In this document: one piece after another, positions 16,263 to 25,654 of the stretch
Layout of the letters: every line of letters starts with the position of its first letter
Numbering within the stretch: position 1 is the first letter of the stretch
Source: Bythopirellula polymerisocia
GTDB lineage: Bacteria > Planctomycetota > Planctomycetia > Pirellulales > Lacipirellulaceae
Assembly: GCF_007860015.1 (NCBI RefSeq)
Contig: NZ_SJPS01000002.1
Location: 744,898-808,897 of the forward strand
Reading direction: 5' to 3'
Length of the DNA: 64,000 nt
Made by a program: the position numbers and the translations under genes
Notes under the pieces: model-generated
What the model saw: the letters and a program-made list of their open reading frames with translations, nothing else
Told to the model about the DNA's origin: nothing
Databases searched by the model: none

Positions 16263-16961
16263 CTAAGCAGGTCGATTTCTGCGGTTCACAAAGAGGCCAA
16301 CGCTGGAGAGAACCAACAGGGCCAAAGTATTCGGCTCAGGAATAATAGTGACCGCGCCACCAAAGACGACTTTGTCAAGCGTGAAGGTGATTCCTTGGTT
16401 AGCAGGATTGGCAGTTTTATTCCACATATCCCAACGAAGCTGGTCCCAAGTTTCTGTCGGACCAAAATCACCGTCGAGGGTGGTTCCGTCTGTACTCAAC
16501 AAGTCAATCACAAAGCTGTGAGCCCCTACAGAAGTTGGGACGAGCGTACTGTCTTGAGAGTTTTCGCCGTTGTTTCCTTGGCCCGTATCCGACAGAAAGA
16601 ACCGGTGGTCACTAGCACTGCCATCTCCAGTCCATGGCAAGTCAGAAGAATAGAAAATTTCAACATACCGATTATCTGCAACAGTAAGGTTCAAAGCGGC
16701 AATATTCGCAGTGATTATAAAGTAGCGGTCCGTAGAAACCGAATTTGTTGTTGCGACGAGATCCGTCCCAATAACTCCTAAATTATCCCAGCGAGGCGAG
16801 CTGCCACCTGCGTCGAACTGGTCGCCCTCAATAGTTGTGGTAGTTCCACTTACAGAAGCAGCGCCATCAACGCCCACAATCCAGACGTCGGCGCTGGCTA
16901 TATTTGCCCCAGTCACTGAAACAAAGGCGCCCAACAGTGCATGTAAATAAATCCTTATCAT
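16263..16961 (-). CDS. PEP-CTERM protein, beta-rich, function unknown
   Basis: 232 residues from the ATG at 16961, which has AGAGAGGGAAG just upstream and opens a signal peptide (MIRIYLHALLGAFVSVTGANIASA). A longer reading to 17102 adds 47 residues without signal character and is rejected. The mature part is rich in short strands (DVWIVGVDGAASVSG, YFIITANIAALNLTVADNRYVEIFYSSDLPW, FVIDLLSTDGTTLDGDFGPTETWDQLRWDMWN, split here by commas) and may be a jelly-roll sugar-binding domain. The end, PEPNTLALLVLSSVGLFVNRRNRPA, is a standard PEP-CTERM anchor. Unlike the lyases it has no dockerin-like loop. It is a single gene with a hairpin downstream. Confidence 0.75.
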   Translation of the reverse strand: MIRIYLHALLGAFVSVTGANIASADVWIVGVDGAASVSGTTTTIEGDQFDAGGSSPRWDNLGVIGTDLVATTNSVSTDRYFIITANIAALNLTVADNRYVEIFYSSDLPWTGDGSASDHRFFLSDTGQGNNGENSQDSTLVPTSVGAHSFVIDLLSTDGTTLDGDFGPTETWDQLRWDMWNKTANPANQGITFTLDKVVFGGAVTIIPEPNTLALLVLSSVGLFVNRRNRPA

Positions 16962-17095
16962 TAACTTCCCTCTCTTAGCTGTGAAACGTATGAAAAGCTG
17001 AAAAGTGAGTGCAGAAGTTTTCTCAATGCGAGAAGCGACCGCAAGGAGCAGACGAAGCGAGTGGTCCACGTTACCACTTCCCGGCGACTGGTATA

Positions 17096-17108
17096 TGGAC
17101 AAAAAAAT
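17096..17108 (-). promoter_or_regulatory. recurring upstream motif ATTTTTTTGTCCA (copy 2)
   Basis: On the minus strand this is ATTTTTTTGTCCATATACC, preceded by CAACTTTTCGAGAG and TCCGG as in copy 1. It lies 135 bases before the start of the PEP-CTERM gene. Between 17135 and 17159 there is also a 7-base inverted repeat (AAATGAC/GTCATTT). The surrounding intergenic stretch from 16962 to 17237 is AT-rich and otherwise empty. Confidence 0.4.
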
Positions 17109-17237
17109 CCGAAGAATCTCTCGAAAAGTTGCAAAAATGACAAATTTTTCCGGTCATTTGCCAGAATTTTTGAGTATTCTTCCGGAAATGTAGCGTTCGT
17201 GTTCCGTATTGTCGTGGACGATTCGCATAGCGAAAAA

Positions 17238-20200
17238 TTACCTGCTACTAGCGAACAAGGGGCTTGCGGCAGGACCAAGCTCGTTCGTCTTGCTCTTCAT
17301 GGGCTTTGGATAACGTGTCAGCAGAAACTTGTCGAACTCGAAGCCGTCCTCTCGCATCGAAAACATGATCGTATGCAAACCAGGCTCTTCGATGTCGAGC
17401 CAGATCTGGCCCAACACTCCCGTATGAACCTCCTCAGTTCGTTGGCGAGAGTCCCACTGCCACCGGCCGTGCTGACCTCTGAATTGTAGTCGGGCGCCTG
17501 AGGTGGGCCACTGGCCATCGATGCCGACGTGCAAACCGTTGTCTTCTGATCCCGTACAGCACGTTCGCACCCAAACATAGTAACGGCCCGGCTTTTCAAT
17601 GATGACCGGGTAGTAGAGTACGCTACACTGGCCGGGGGTATTCGAGAAACTCACCCCGTTGACGAGTGGGTCTGCATGCGTGACCCGCGTGTCGGGAAGG
17701 ATCTCCAGATAAGCGCCACCGCTGGCACCCTCCGCATGATTCGGATCCGGATCGGGCTTCACTTCGGGGGTCTTGTTTGAAGAGGTCCGGTACCACTTGC
17801 GGTGATGCTGTCGATCCACGGCGTCATAATCTTCCGCCTCGACGACCACAATCCCCTGGGATTGCTTGTGGACTTTCTTGGCCTGCGTTGGATCATATTT
17901 AAACTCAAACGGCGGAATATTCGCTTTGGTCTGGTCTGATGTGCTGGTCTGCCCCGAATTGGCATTCCGCTTAGGCTGTGCCATTGGTGTCCCCGGCTTG
18001 AGGAAAGTGAGCGATCGCCAACGACCGCGTGAGAAGGCAAACCCATTGCCTTCGGGAATCAGGCCGTTCGTGTCCGAGTTGAATTCAACGCGAATCTTGT
18101 CACCCGGTTTCAAGGAGACTCCGTTGAAGCGATGCATCACTGATTCGTAGTCGCGATCTGCATCGGGGTTACGTGCCTCGCCCACCTTCCTGCCGTCGAC
18201 TAGCAGTCGATAGGTAGATGCACCATCGGTTTCAGTGAGCGTGGTAAGCACCAAGTCATAAATGCCAGCATTGCCTTGGAACGTCGTCTCGGCGGCGGCG
18301 AACTTGTTTCGATGTTGGGCGGCATTGATTGCCAGCGCACGTTGTTTCTTATCCTTGTAACCTCGGACGAACTCACCCGAGATGACGAATTTGAAATCCG
18401 CCATGGCCGACAGGACCGAGGCATCGTTGGATGTCGTAGCTTGGGTCGCTTTGGGCTGGAAGGGTTCGACGGTGATTGTCACATCCGTCTCGGCGTGCTG
18501 ACTGCCATCGGTTGCCGCCAGCTTTAAAACGTACTGGCCGACACTGCTGAACGTTACCTGAGTGTCTAGCGCTGTAGCATCCGCGAATTTAACCTCCCCA
18601 GGACCGCTGATTTTAGTCCACATGGAAGTTACTCTAGCAGCGGATTTGCCGACGTCTCCGACGTCACCTTGGAGTCTCAGGGTGACCGTATCACTATTAC
18701 GGGGCAGCATGATAGTATTATCTATTCCCGCGCTGACCCTTGGGGGATAGTCGCGGTCGGGATCACCTAGTCGGACAACGGCTAACCAGTCTTGCTCTGG
18801 CTCGGTAGGGGGTTTGCCAATCATGACCTTCCCACCCCCGATAACTGCCTGTGTGGAGCCAAGGTGAAGAGGTCCCCCATGGCGGGGGTTGAACCAGAGG
18901 ACTTCAAACAACCCGTTTGCATCGGAGAGATCAAGGGAGGCTTGTTTAGCCTGCTTCAGATAGACCAGATACAACTTGCCTGGTTCGCAGAGACAATAGG
19001 CATCCTTGGTAGCGAGTTTCTCGTTGGCGTTGGTAATGTTCCAAAAGGGGATCCGGTGATGCCTGAAAAAGTCCAAAGCCTGGCGGCACTGCTTCCACAT
19101 GTTTTGTCGCACACGGAAGTCTTGGCAGGTCAAATCACTATGCGGGTGCTTATATCCAAAGTACCACTCGACCCCTGCGCCCCCGGCCATCAGATTGCCC
19201 CACAGGGCATTCTTGCGTGGATCGTCATGGGTTGGGTCTTCGGCGTCAGTAAGCAAGGAATGCATGGCGTCTCCTGGCTCATCGCAGGCCACGACCCAAG
19301 GCTTGCCCGCTGCGGCCGATCGCCGGATGTATTGGAGTGTGCGAGCATGCACGTAACGGAAGTCGGGTTGATTCGTCTGGAGCGAGAAGCCAGTCAGTGC
19401 GGAAGCATCACCCAGCAGGTCAAAATGATTGTCACCGTTATGTATGACGATGTGGTGCTGATAGGGATCGTGTGACCAGAAATAGTCAGCCCAGGCGACT
19501 TTTTCCTCGGTGCTGACCTTATTGTAGAGGCCGATCTCTTCGCCCAGGTTCCAGTTCAGTGCCAGATGGTGACCAAACCGTGCGATCAACTCGCGATAAT
19601 ACAACTTGCGTTGCAGACCGAGTTTGGCATTGTCCAAGAGGTTTACGTTTTCCGCTTCCTGGGTCTTGAAATGCAGGTACATGCCCAGTTTGTCGCCGTG
19701 AGCAAAGAGCGTCTCCCATTGATCCATGCGTGAACAATCAATTCTCGCGCGCTCGTCGTATGTTGTGTAGGGAAAAACGTTACGATCGTCGCCATTGATG
19801 TTGAGAGTGATGAAAGAGAAGGAGTTCAGTCCCTGAGAAGCCAGATAGTTGATCGCCCCGATGATTCCCTTTCCTTTGCCATTCTGCCACGTCGGGTCGC
19901 TGGTCTGCCAATCCTGGACGTGTGGCCCCCAATCCTTGATCAGGTTGTCTTTTTGGCCATCCTTCTTAAATTCACCGTCGAAATCTTGATAAGCGAGGAA
20001 GTTCTCAGGAGCATCGACGCCCGTCTTGAGAAAGAACTCACCTGTGCCGGCAAACTGTAAATGGTGCTTACCGACGTAATTTAGCCGTCCCTTGCCGCGG
20101 AAGTCACGTCCGCTCTTGTCGGTTGACGAGACCTCAAAGGAACCCATTAAGCCGTCCACGGAATCGACGGCAGTACCTGCGTTGGGGTCGTCAGAGATTG

Positions 20201-20567
20201 CTACACCCGGCCCTTCTCGGAAGGAGACGGTGTAGGTCCATTCTCCCGAATGATCTGGCGAGAGGTGGGCTCGCCACTTGGTTCCCAACGTGGCTGACGA
20301 ATTGGCTGCATCGCCATCCGCTGCAAAGTAGCCAGGAACGTTATACGTGAGCCCTGACGCGGGGTGTCGAAACGTCACCTGCATGCGATAGTCAAGAAAT
20401 GGATTCAAATCTCCGTCTTCCGAGGCCTGCGGCCCGTCGATAGTTAGTGTAACCTTATGCCACTGGCGAAGTTCGCCAGAGATCGAAGTGCCCTCCCCCT
20501 TCGCCGAAAGTCCCAGGAGAAAGACAAAACTCACAAAACAAAATCCAAGACTTATAAGCCTTTTCAT
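17238..20567 (-). CDS. large secreted glycoside hydrolase-like protein (DUF5060, TIM barrel, PKD-like and binding domains)
   Basis: 1109 residues from ATG 20567, with AGAGG 8 bases upstream; the TTG at 20573 is rejected. A signal peptide ends near residue 24. A DUF5060 domain (about 35-140; GELRQWHKVTLTIDGP, LSPDHSGEWTYTV) precedes a TIM-barrel hydrolase domain (about 155-480) with a likely acid/base in NWNLGEEIG (Glu343 or 344) and a likely nucleophile in WVVACDEPG (Glu430). A collagen-binding-like beta domain (about 515-600), a PKD-like domain (about 605-700) and two binding-type domains (about 725-860 and 905-1090; VVVEAEDYDAVDR, GRYYVWVRTCCTGSEDNG, DGFEFDKFLLT) follow. The arrangement resembles GH140-like and other DUF5060 hydrolases. 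The substrate is unknown. No PEP-CTERM is present. Confidence 0.78.
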   Translation of the reverse strand: MKRLISLGFCFVSFVFLLGLSAKGEGTSISGELRQWHKVTLTIDGPQASEDGDLNPFLDYRMQVTFRHPASGLTYNVPGYFAADGDAANSSATLGTKWRAHLSPDHSGEWTYTVSFREGPGVAISDDPNAGTAVDSVDGLMGSFEVSSTDKSGRDFRGKGRLNYVGKHHLQFAGTGEFFLKTGVDAPENFLAYQDFDGEFKKDGQKDNLIKDWGPHVQDWQTSDPTWQNGKGKGIIGAINYLASQGLNSFSFITLNINGDDRNVFPYTTYDERARIDCSRMDQWETLFAHGDKLGMYLHFKTQEAENVNLLDNAKLGLQRKLYYRELIARFGHHLALNWNLGEEIGLYNKVSTEEKVAWADYFWSHDPYQHHIVIHNGDNHFDLLGDASALTGFSLQTNQPDFRYVHARTLQYIRRSAAAGKPWVVACDEPGDAMHSLLTDAEDPTHDDPRKNALWGNLMAGGAGVEWYFGYKHPHSDLTCQDFRVRQNMWKQCRQALDFFRHHRIPFWNITNANEKLATKDAYCLCEPGKLYLVYLKQAKQASLDLSDANGLFEVLWFNPRHGGPLHLGSTQAVIGGGKVMIGKPPTEPEQDWLAVVRLGDPDRDYPPRVSAGIDNTIMLPRNSDTVTLRLQGDVGDVGKSAARVTSMWTKISGPGEVKFADATALDTQVTFSSVGQYVLKLAATDGSQHAETDVTITVEPFQPKATQATTSNDASVLSAMADFKFVISGEFVRGYKDKKQRALAINAAQHRNKFAAAETTFQGNAGIYDLVLTTLTETDGASTYRLLVDGRKVGEARNPDADRDYESVMHRFNGVSLKPGDKIRVEFNSDTNGLIPEGNGFAFSRGRWRSLTFLKPGTPMAQPKRNANSGQTSTSDQTKANIPPFEFKYDPTQAKKVHKQSQGIVVVEAEDYDAVDRQHHRKWYRTSSNKTPEVKPDPDPNHAEGASGGAYLEILPDTRVTHADPLVNGVSFSNTPGQCSVLYYPVIIEKPGRYYVWVRTCCTGSEDNGLHVGIDGQWPTSGARLQFRGQHGRWQWDSRQRTEEVHTGVLGQIWLDIEEPGLHTIMFSMREDGFEFDKFLLTRYPKPMKSKTNELGPAASPLFASSR

Positions 20568-21329
20568 CGACAATACCTCTATTCATTGAAATCTATTGTG
20601 CAATCTACAAATGAAACTCCGAGTAGCAGCAGTGTCTAACGATTCAGCTCCGGAACCGTTAGAGAAGTACGCTTTCATTTTCCAAAGCTCGACGAAAGTC
20701 ACGCGGCGATTGCTGCATTATGCGGGAGTCCAGGCGTGATGCTTCTAGTCCGTATTTACTCTAGGAGGTTGTCTGTCCAAAGTAAACTACTGAGATGGGT
20801 CGTGTTGCTAAGTGCGTCGTTGTTGATGTGGGCTCTAGTCAGCTCGACCCATGAATCTCAAATAATTTGGATTTTTCTCTGTCCAATTTTCCGCTGTTGG
20901 GACGTAGCCTTACAGCCGTGGACCGCACCACCTGCAACTCTGGCCTTTAAGTATTGGCCTTGGCCTACTCCAGTCCGGTCTCTAGGGAACTTATTGATCA
21001 ATGGAAATGAGGCAAGTATTCCGTGCTTAAAACCATTTATCAGGGCACGAGGCCGACCGGAAAGTAAGGCTCTGATTACTCCGGCTACGCCGAAACGCGG
21101 CTCTATTGTCTCTTGAGGGATGTATGGGTTGCGCTAACTTAGAAAGCGACAACATGAATTAACGCAACCTGCCCAGATAAGCGGGGGAGGCAATTTAGTG
21201 TTTTCACATTGATTGCATTGTTAGTGGTGATTGCGATCATTGGTGTTTTGGTCGCCCTGATGTGCCACCCGTGACGGGAACCGAGACGAATCTCTAGAAA
21301 TACCTATTTTTGCAAAGGGCTCCCCTATA
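20568..21329. other. divergent intergenic region with a prepilin relic
   Basis: This 762-base stretch separates the minus-strand hydrolase at 20567 from the plus-strand sulfatase at 21330. An open frame at 20736-21116 looks like chance: no signal, domain or ribosome site I can support. The only recognisable content is the short prepilin relic at 21191-21274. Confidence 0.5.
21191..21274 (+). pseudogene. relic of a DUF1559 prepilin N-terminus
   Basis: The frame starting at 21191 reads [20 protein letters not shown] and then stops at TGA 21272-21274. The match to the pseudopilin methylation and hydrophobic segment ([20 protein letters not shown]) of the complete DUF1559 proteins at 25655 and 57378 is almost exact. 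The conserved Glu is replaced by Ala, there is no plausible start, and the rest of the gene is missing. It is a fragment left just upstream of a sulfatase gene. Confidence 0.8.
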
Positions 21330-22763
21330 GTGCCACCGAAACCGTTTGCTTCGACGTTGTTGTTCTTTTCTCTCTTGGCCTGCTCCTTTGCCGGCGGGGC
21401 AGATAAACAGTTCTCGGTTGCATCCGAATCGAGACCTAACATCATCTTTATTCTTGCCGACGATCTCGGTTTCAACCAAGTAGGTTGCTACGGTAGTACC
21501 CCTATCAAGACGCCTAATCTTGATCGGCTCGCCAGTAACGGTATTCGGTTCACTCAGGCCTATGCAGGCAATACGGTCTGTTCCCCTTCGAGAGTGTCCC
21601 TATTTACGGGACGTGATAGCCGTTTGATGGATAACAACTCTAACACCGTCCAGTTAGGCGAGATTGATGTAACAGTAGCTCATGTGCTGAAGAGAGCGGG
21701 TTATGACACAGCGATGTTCGGCAAGTATTCGATCGGCTCGCAGATGGGCATTACGGACCCCCTCGCGATGGGTTTTGACACTTGGTTTGGCATGTATTCA
21801 ATTCTTGAAGGCCATCGCCAGTATTCGGATATGTTGTGGCATGACGGTAAGAAACTACGCATCCAGGCCAACGAAGGCGGGAAAAAGGGTGCTTACGCAC
21901 AAGAACTATTCACCGAAGAAGCGATCAAATACATCATCGAGCCGCATGAAAATCCGTTTTTCGTTCTGCTCGCATTTTCGTCACCGCATGCCGAGCTAGC
22001 CGCACCGCAGCGTTACATCGAACCATATCACGACCAATTTCCCGAAAAGTCGTATGCCGGTATGTCGAGCGGCGAACCCAGTGACAAATATGCTTGGTAT
22101 TATCCAGAACCGGTCGAGAAACCACATGCAAGGTTAACCGGGATGGTGACGGCACTGGATGACTACGTAGGGCAAATCGTAGCAGTACTCGAGGAAATAG
22201 GAATTGCGGACAATACGCTGATCTTTTTCACATCGGATAACGGTCCCCATGAAGAAGGTGGTGGCGACCCTAATTTCTTCCAGGCGTCGAGTCCTTATCG
22301 AGGGATAAAACGCGACGTCTACGATGGCGGACTTCATGTTCCCATGATCGCCAGTTGGCCAAGGGCGATTACCAAGGCAAGAGTAGACGATACGCCGTGG
22401 GCGTTTGCCGACGTACTGCCAACTTTAGCTGAGGTTGCTGGGGTGTCACTCGACACCGTACCTCGGGCCCGGACCAACGGTGTCTCGATTCGAGGACTTC
22501 TGCAGGACAATCCGAGATCGATTCCGGAGAGGACTCTCTATTGGGAATTTGGGAAGCAAGCTGGTGACCCAAATTCAGGAATTGTAGGCGAAGTCTTTCA
22601 AGCGGCCCGGAGGGGGCAGTGGAAGGCCGTGCACTACGGAACAGAAGCCCCCGTCGAGTTGTACAACATTAAAACCGATCCCGGCGAGCAGACCGAGCTT
22701 TCGGTGGAATACCCCGAAGTTCACAAAGAATTTGTGCAGCTATTTGAAACGCATCGGGGCTGA
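21330..22763 (+). CDS. sulfatase (arylsulfatase A-like)
   Basis: 477 residues starting at GTG 21330, directly followed by a signal peptide (MPPKPFASTLLFFSLLACSFAG). Complete type I sulfatase: [18 protein letters not shown], formylglycine site CSPSR (Cys84) in GNTVCSPSRVSLFTG, MFGKYSIGSQMG, FFTSDNGPHEEGG, and a C-terminal KAVHYGTEAPVELYNIKTDP strand. It removes sulfate from glycans after export. It is followed 56 bases later by a BNR_4 lyase gene on the same strand, so desulfation and chain cleavage are probably co-transcribed. The upstream region is an eroded prepilin gene. Confidence 0.9.
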   Translation: MPPKPFASTLLFFSLLACSFAGGADKQFSVASESRPNIIFILADDLGFNQVGCYGSTPIKTPNLDRLASNGIRFTQAYAGNTVCSPSRVSLFTGRDSRLMDNNSNTVQLGEIDVTVAHVLKRAGYDTAMFGKYSIGSQMGITDPLAMGFDTWFGMYSILEGHRQYSDMLWHDGKKLRIQANEGGKKGAYAQELFTEEAIKYIIEPHENPFFVLLAFSSPHAELAAPQRYIEPYHDQFPEKSYAGMSSGEPSDKYAWYYPEPVEKPHARLTGMVTALDDYVGQIVAVLEEIGIADNTLIFFTSDNGPHEEGGGDPNFFQASSPYRGIKRDVYDGGLHVPMIASWPRAITKARVDDTPWAFADVLPTLAEVAGVSLDTVPRARTNGVSIRGLLQDNPRSIPERTLYWEFGKQAGDPNSGIVGEVFQAARRGQWKAVHYGTEAPVELYNIKTDPGEQTELSVEYPEVHKEFVQLFETHRG

Positions 22764-22819
22764 GTGCCATATTGGATAGCGCTGGTTCTGTATCTAAGTA
22801 AAGAAGCTGCTTAACTCTT

Positions 22820-24304
22820 ATGCGATCACGTCCTCCAACACAAACTCAGAGACTCATGCTATCAACATCAAGGTCATTGGTTTTTGGCCTGTTCTTATCG
22901 GGGCCGATTGCGGTAATTGTTTCTTCACAGGTTCACCCGAGCAAGCTCGAAAGGATCGAGAAGACCACCGTTGAGGAAAAGGCTTTGACCTTCGCGACTG
23001 GTCCCGCAACTCGCTTCTCGAATACGGTCAATGGGAGGACGCATCAACAAACGCCATTGACGACCTATAGGGGTTTTCAATACGTGACCTATTTCGATGC
23101 GGAAAGATGCTTGTGCATCGGCAGGAGAAAGCTACCAAGTGGTTCTTGGAAAGTGATCAAGTTCGACGATCACCGATTGGAATCCAACGACTCACACAAT
23201 GCAGCAGTCATCGGCATTTGCGAAAAGGATGGCACAATTCACATGGCCTTCGATCACCACGCAACGCGATTGAACTACCGTGTTTCGAGACTGGGGGCCG
23301 TGCATGATCCAGACTCGGTAGACTGGAATGCTGATCTTTTCGGCCCAGTAATGCACACGCTCGGATCGGTCCAACCCGACAAACAAGTAACCTACCCGAG
23401 ATTTTTTCGGGCCCCGAACGGCAATCTAATGCTCTATTATCGGGCTGTTACCTCGGGAGACGGAGACGGCATGATCGAGGAGTACGACGGTGAGAAGCAT
23501 GATTGGAATATTAGCTTAGGCAAATTCATTGCGCGTGACATCGGATTGTACACTGCGAACGGCAAAACAAGTATCTCTCGCTGCCCGTATATGGACTCAT
23601 TGTCTTACGCAGGACAGCGGCTTCATGTCTCTTGGGTTTGGCGGGATCGATTTGAGAAAACCGATCCCGCCAATCAACATGATCTATGTTACGCCTACAG
23701 CGACGACCATGGTAGAACTTGGCATAATTCGGCTGGAGAGATCATCGGGAAAACCGGCAAAGACTTTATCCATCTTGACACTCCCGGTCTAGTTGTCGCC
23801 TCCATCCCGTCCAGGTCTATACCTACCAATCAGAATACCCACTATGCCTTCGCCGATGGTAGCATCCACGTCGTGCTGAGTCACCGCATAAAAGGTCTCT
23901 GGGCAAGATGCTATAACCATTATTGGCGATCCAGCAACGGATATTGGTATCACGAGACTCTTCCGTTTAGAGGAGATCGACCCAAGCTGGTCGGCGCATC
24001 CAATCGTTCATTGGTTCTCGTCTACACCGATGATGAGGAGTTGTTCATTGCCAAAGGGCAGCCCGATTCTCATCAGACGCGTTGGGAGTGGACGGACATC
24101 AAACTAACACATCACCATTCAATTTACGGTGATGCAGTGTTGGACCTCCAGCGGTGGGAAGAGGAAAATGTGCTTTCGATCTACAGCCAGCAAGAGCCCA
24201 CGAAGGAAATCAAAACCAATCGACCTGAACCTATCGACGGAATTCCCTCACCTCTGAATGTAGTGGACTATCGCTTCGTGGAAACTGAGGCTGCGACTGA
24301 GTAG
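22820..24304 (+). CDS. BNR_4-type polysaccharide lyase-like protein without anchor
   Basis: 494 residues; the N-terminus MRSRPPTQTQRLMLSTSRSLVFGLFL (written with an internal alternative ATG at 22856) carries a hydrophobic signal segment. The BNR_4 hallmarks are clear: NGRTHQQTPLTTYRGFQYV, DSHNAAVIGICEKDGTIHMAF, DHHATRLNYRVS, VTYPRFFRAPNGNLMLYYR, YSDDHGRTWHNSAGE and LSHRIKGLWARC. The protein stops after the propeller and lacks the jelly-roll, dockerin-like loop and PEP-CTERM of the other three BNR_4 proteins here, so it is probably free in the periplasm. It would cleave uronate-containing chains by elimination if it behaves like PL24/PL25 relatives. It pairs with the sulfatase 56 bases upstream. 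Confidence 0.82.
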   Translation: MRSRPPTQTQRLMLSTSRSLVFGLFLSGPIAVIVSSQVHPSKLERIEKTTVEEKALTFATGPATRFSNTVNGRTHQQTPLTTYRGFQYVTYFDAERCLCIGRRKLPSGSWKVIKFDDHRLESNDSHNAAVIGICEKDGTIHMAFDHHATRLNYRVSRLGAVHDPDSVDWNADLFGPVMHTLGSVQPDKQVTYPRFFRAPNGNLMLYYRAVTSGDGDGMIEEYDGEKHDWNISLGKFIARDIGLYTANGKTSISRCPYMDSLSYAGQRLHVSWVWRDRFEKTDPANQHDLCYAYSDDHGRTWHNSAGEIIGKTGKDFIHLDTPGLVVASIPSRSIPTNQNTHYAFADGSIHVVLSHRIKGLWARCYNHYWRSSNGYWYHETLPFRGDRPKLVGASNRSLVLVYTDDEELFIAKGQPDSHQTRWEWTDIKLTHHHSIYGDAVLDLQRWEEENVLSIYSQQEPTKEIKTNRPEPIDGIPSPLNVVDYRFVETEAATE

Positions 24305-24489
24305 GTCCATGTTTCAAATTTTCTACTGGTATCCTGACCCTATCATCAATGACAAATACACATCCATAAAATATCTCTCTTATATGCCCCTCATGTTCGA
24401 CTAGCATTGTTCGTGGCAGATTATTTGGAGATCCAGCTGAAACGACTGCAAATAATCAACGATTCAATGGGATAGAAGGAAAGGCCTAA

Positions 24490-24786
24490 GTGAGTAAGAT
24501 GCCGGTGTTCACGGCGGCATTTCTGACAGCCTATGGTTTAATACCACTCTCTTCGGCGACTGACGTGCTTTACCAGGATCAAGATCAGCCTATTGAAATG
24601 CGGGTCGAGGATTTACTGTCGCGGATGACGATCCAGGAAAAGGTCAACCAACTGACCAGCGACTATGCCAAAACGACCCATCGAAAAAACGGTCCGGGTC
24701 AGTCAAGCCAGAGCCGAATTCGCAAAATCTGCCTCTGCCGAATACCTTCTCAAAACGCCAGGATAGATTCTTCTCAATGCAGTTAG
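24490..24786 (+). pseudogene. truncated GH3 beta-glycosidase N-terminus
   Basis: A frame from GTG 24490 gives a signal peptide and then YQDQDQPIEMRVEDLLSRMT and IQEKVNQLTSDYAK, the start of a family 3 glycoside hydrolase (compare YQDASLPVEKRLDDLLSRMT in the complete GH3 at 39904). After about 58 residues similarity ends and the frame runs into unrelated sequence. The catalytic domains are missing. A second frame from ATG 24666 (MPKRPIEKTVRVSQARAEF...) reads protein-like to a TAG and then on to DLEEFVKLAVK, so a second eroded gene may be joined here. No activity is expected. Confidence 0.75.
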
Positions 24787-24848
24787 TTTGGCTCTAAATC
24801 GAGATCTGGAAGAGTTTGTCAAATTGGCAGTGAAGTAGCTTTATTAGT

Positions 24849-24887
24849 ATGAAACGCGCAGTAGCTTTCACTATACGCGCGTTTCAT
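24849..24887. repeat. 11-base inverted repeat, hairpin or operator
   Basis: ATGAAACGCGC at 24849-24859 is matched perfectly by GCGCGTTTCAT at 24877-24887, with a 17-base loop. There is no clear run of T after either arm. It lies downstream of the GH3 relic and of the convergent lipoprotein gene at 25015. It may be a bidirectional terminator or a protein-binding palindrome. Confidence 0.45.
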
Positions 24888-25014
24888 GATCTTAAACGGT
24901 GAGTCACTCGCCCCTTTAGCGGAGACTCCAACTAGAGTCAAAACGTGCGAGGAAAAAACCGCGTGACTTATGTCAACTTTCAGCGTAGGCTCGTAGCGAA
25001 AAGTGAACTGTCAT

Positions 25015-25545
25015 TCACAAAGCTGCTGCTTCTTCTGCCTTCTCCAAGTCGGTCTTGGCTTCATTTCGATCAACATGTCCTTTAAGAAGGTCTTGATACT
25101 TCTTGTCGTTATCGACTTCGAGAATCTTCCGATTGGAAAGCATCACGAGTCGGATGCCATCCTTACCCTCCCTTTCAAACACCAATGGCTCTTTTGAGCG
25201 TTCTGTATCTGGATTAATAAAAATTTCCCAACGGAAATCGAATTCCTGTCCATCGTTTTCGCTAATGAAATAATCATCGATCTTCTCGCGGTCGAGCCCC
25301 ATCAGCTCTAGGTTTTTTGCAATCTTTTCGTTAGTTTTGAGAAAATTCTTCAGATCATCCATCGACTTGGGGCCAATGTATCCAGATCTGAATGCATAAA
25401 GCTGATAGGCACTGGCCAGTTTTTTAATATTTGTGTCATTGGACGCCATCACGAAGTCTGCGTCCTGAGATGAACCACAACCGCTCAGGAAGCATAGGGA
25501 AAGCAACATCAAGACACGAACTGGTTTGAAGAGCTTGATATTCAT
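25015..25545 (-). CDS. small lipoprotein of unknown function
   Basis: 176 residues. The N-terminus has a lipoprotein signal with lipobox LSGC (MNIKLFKPVRVLMLLSLCFLSGCG, here given with the Cys near residue 23). The mature part is helical and charged: SAYQLYAFRSGYIGPKSMDDLKNFLKTN, then FDFRWEIFINPDTERSK and an acidic end TDLEKAEEAAAL (segments of one continuous protein). I recognise no named domain. It lies 109 bases downstream of the DUF1559 gene on the same strand, an arrangement repeated at 57378-60910 and common in planctomycetes. It is probably envelope-attached and works with the prepilin-like protein. Confidence 0.75.
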   Translation of the reverse strand: MNIKLFKPVRVLMLLSLCFLSGCGSSQDADFVMASNDTNIKKLASAYQLYAFRSGYIGPKSMDDLKNFLKTNEKIAKNLELMGLDREKIDDYFISENDGQEFDFRWEIFINPDTERSKEPLVFEREGKDGIRLVMLSNRKILEVDNDKKYQDLLKGHVDRNEAKTDLEKAEEAAAL

Positions 25546-25654
25546 ATCGAGGGTAATTCCTTAGATTGTTTGAATACGATTACACATAAACTTATGTAAT
25601 TGTATTCCAGCCGGATATCGGTTTGGAATTCAATCCGAAACTTCTTCCAGTAAC

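Noticed and set aside
20736..21116. Open frame of 126 codons upstream of the sulfatase
   Set aside because: It has a hydrophobic stretch, but no recognisable domain, no good ribosome site and unconvincing composition; treated as chance.
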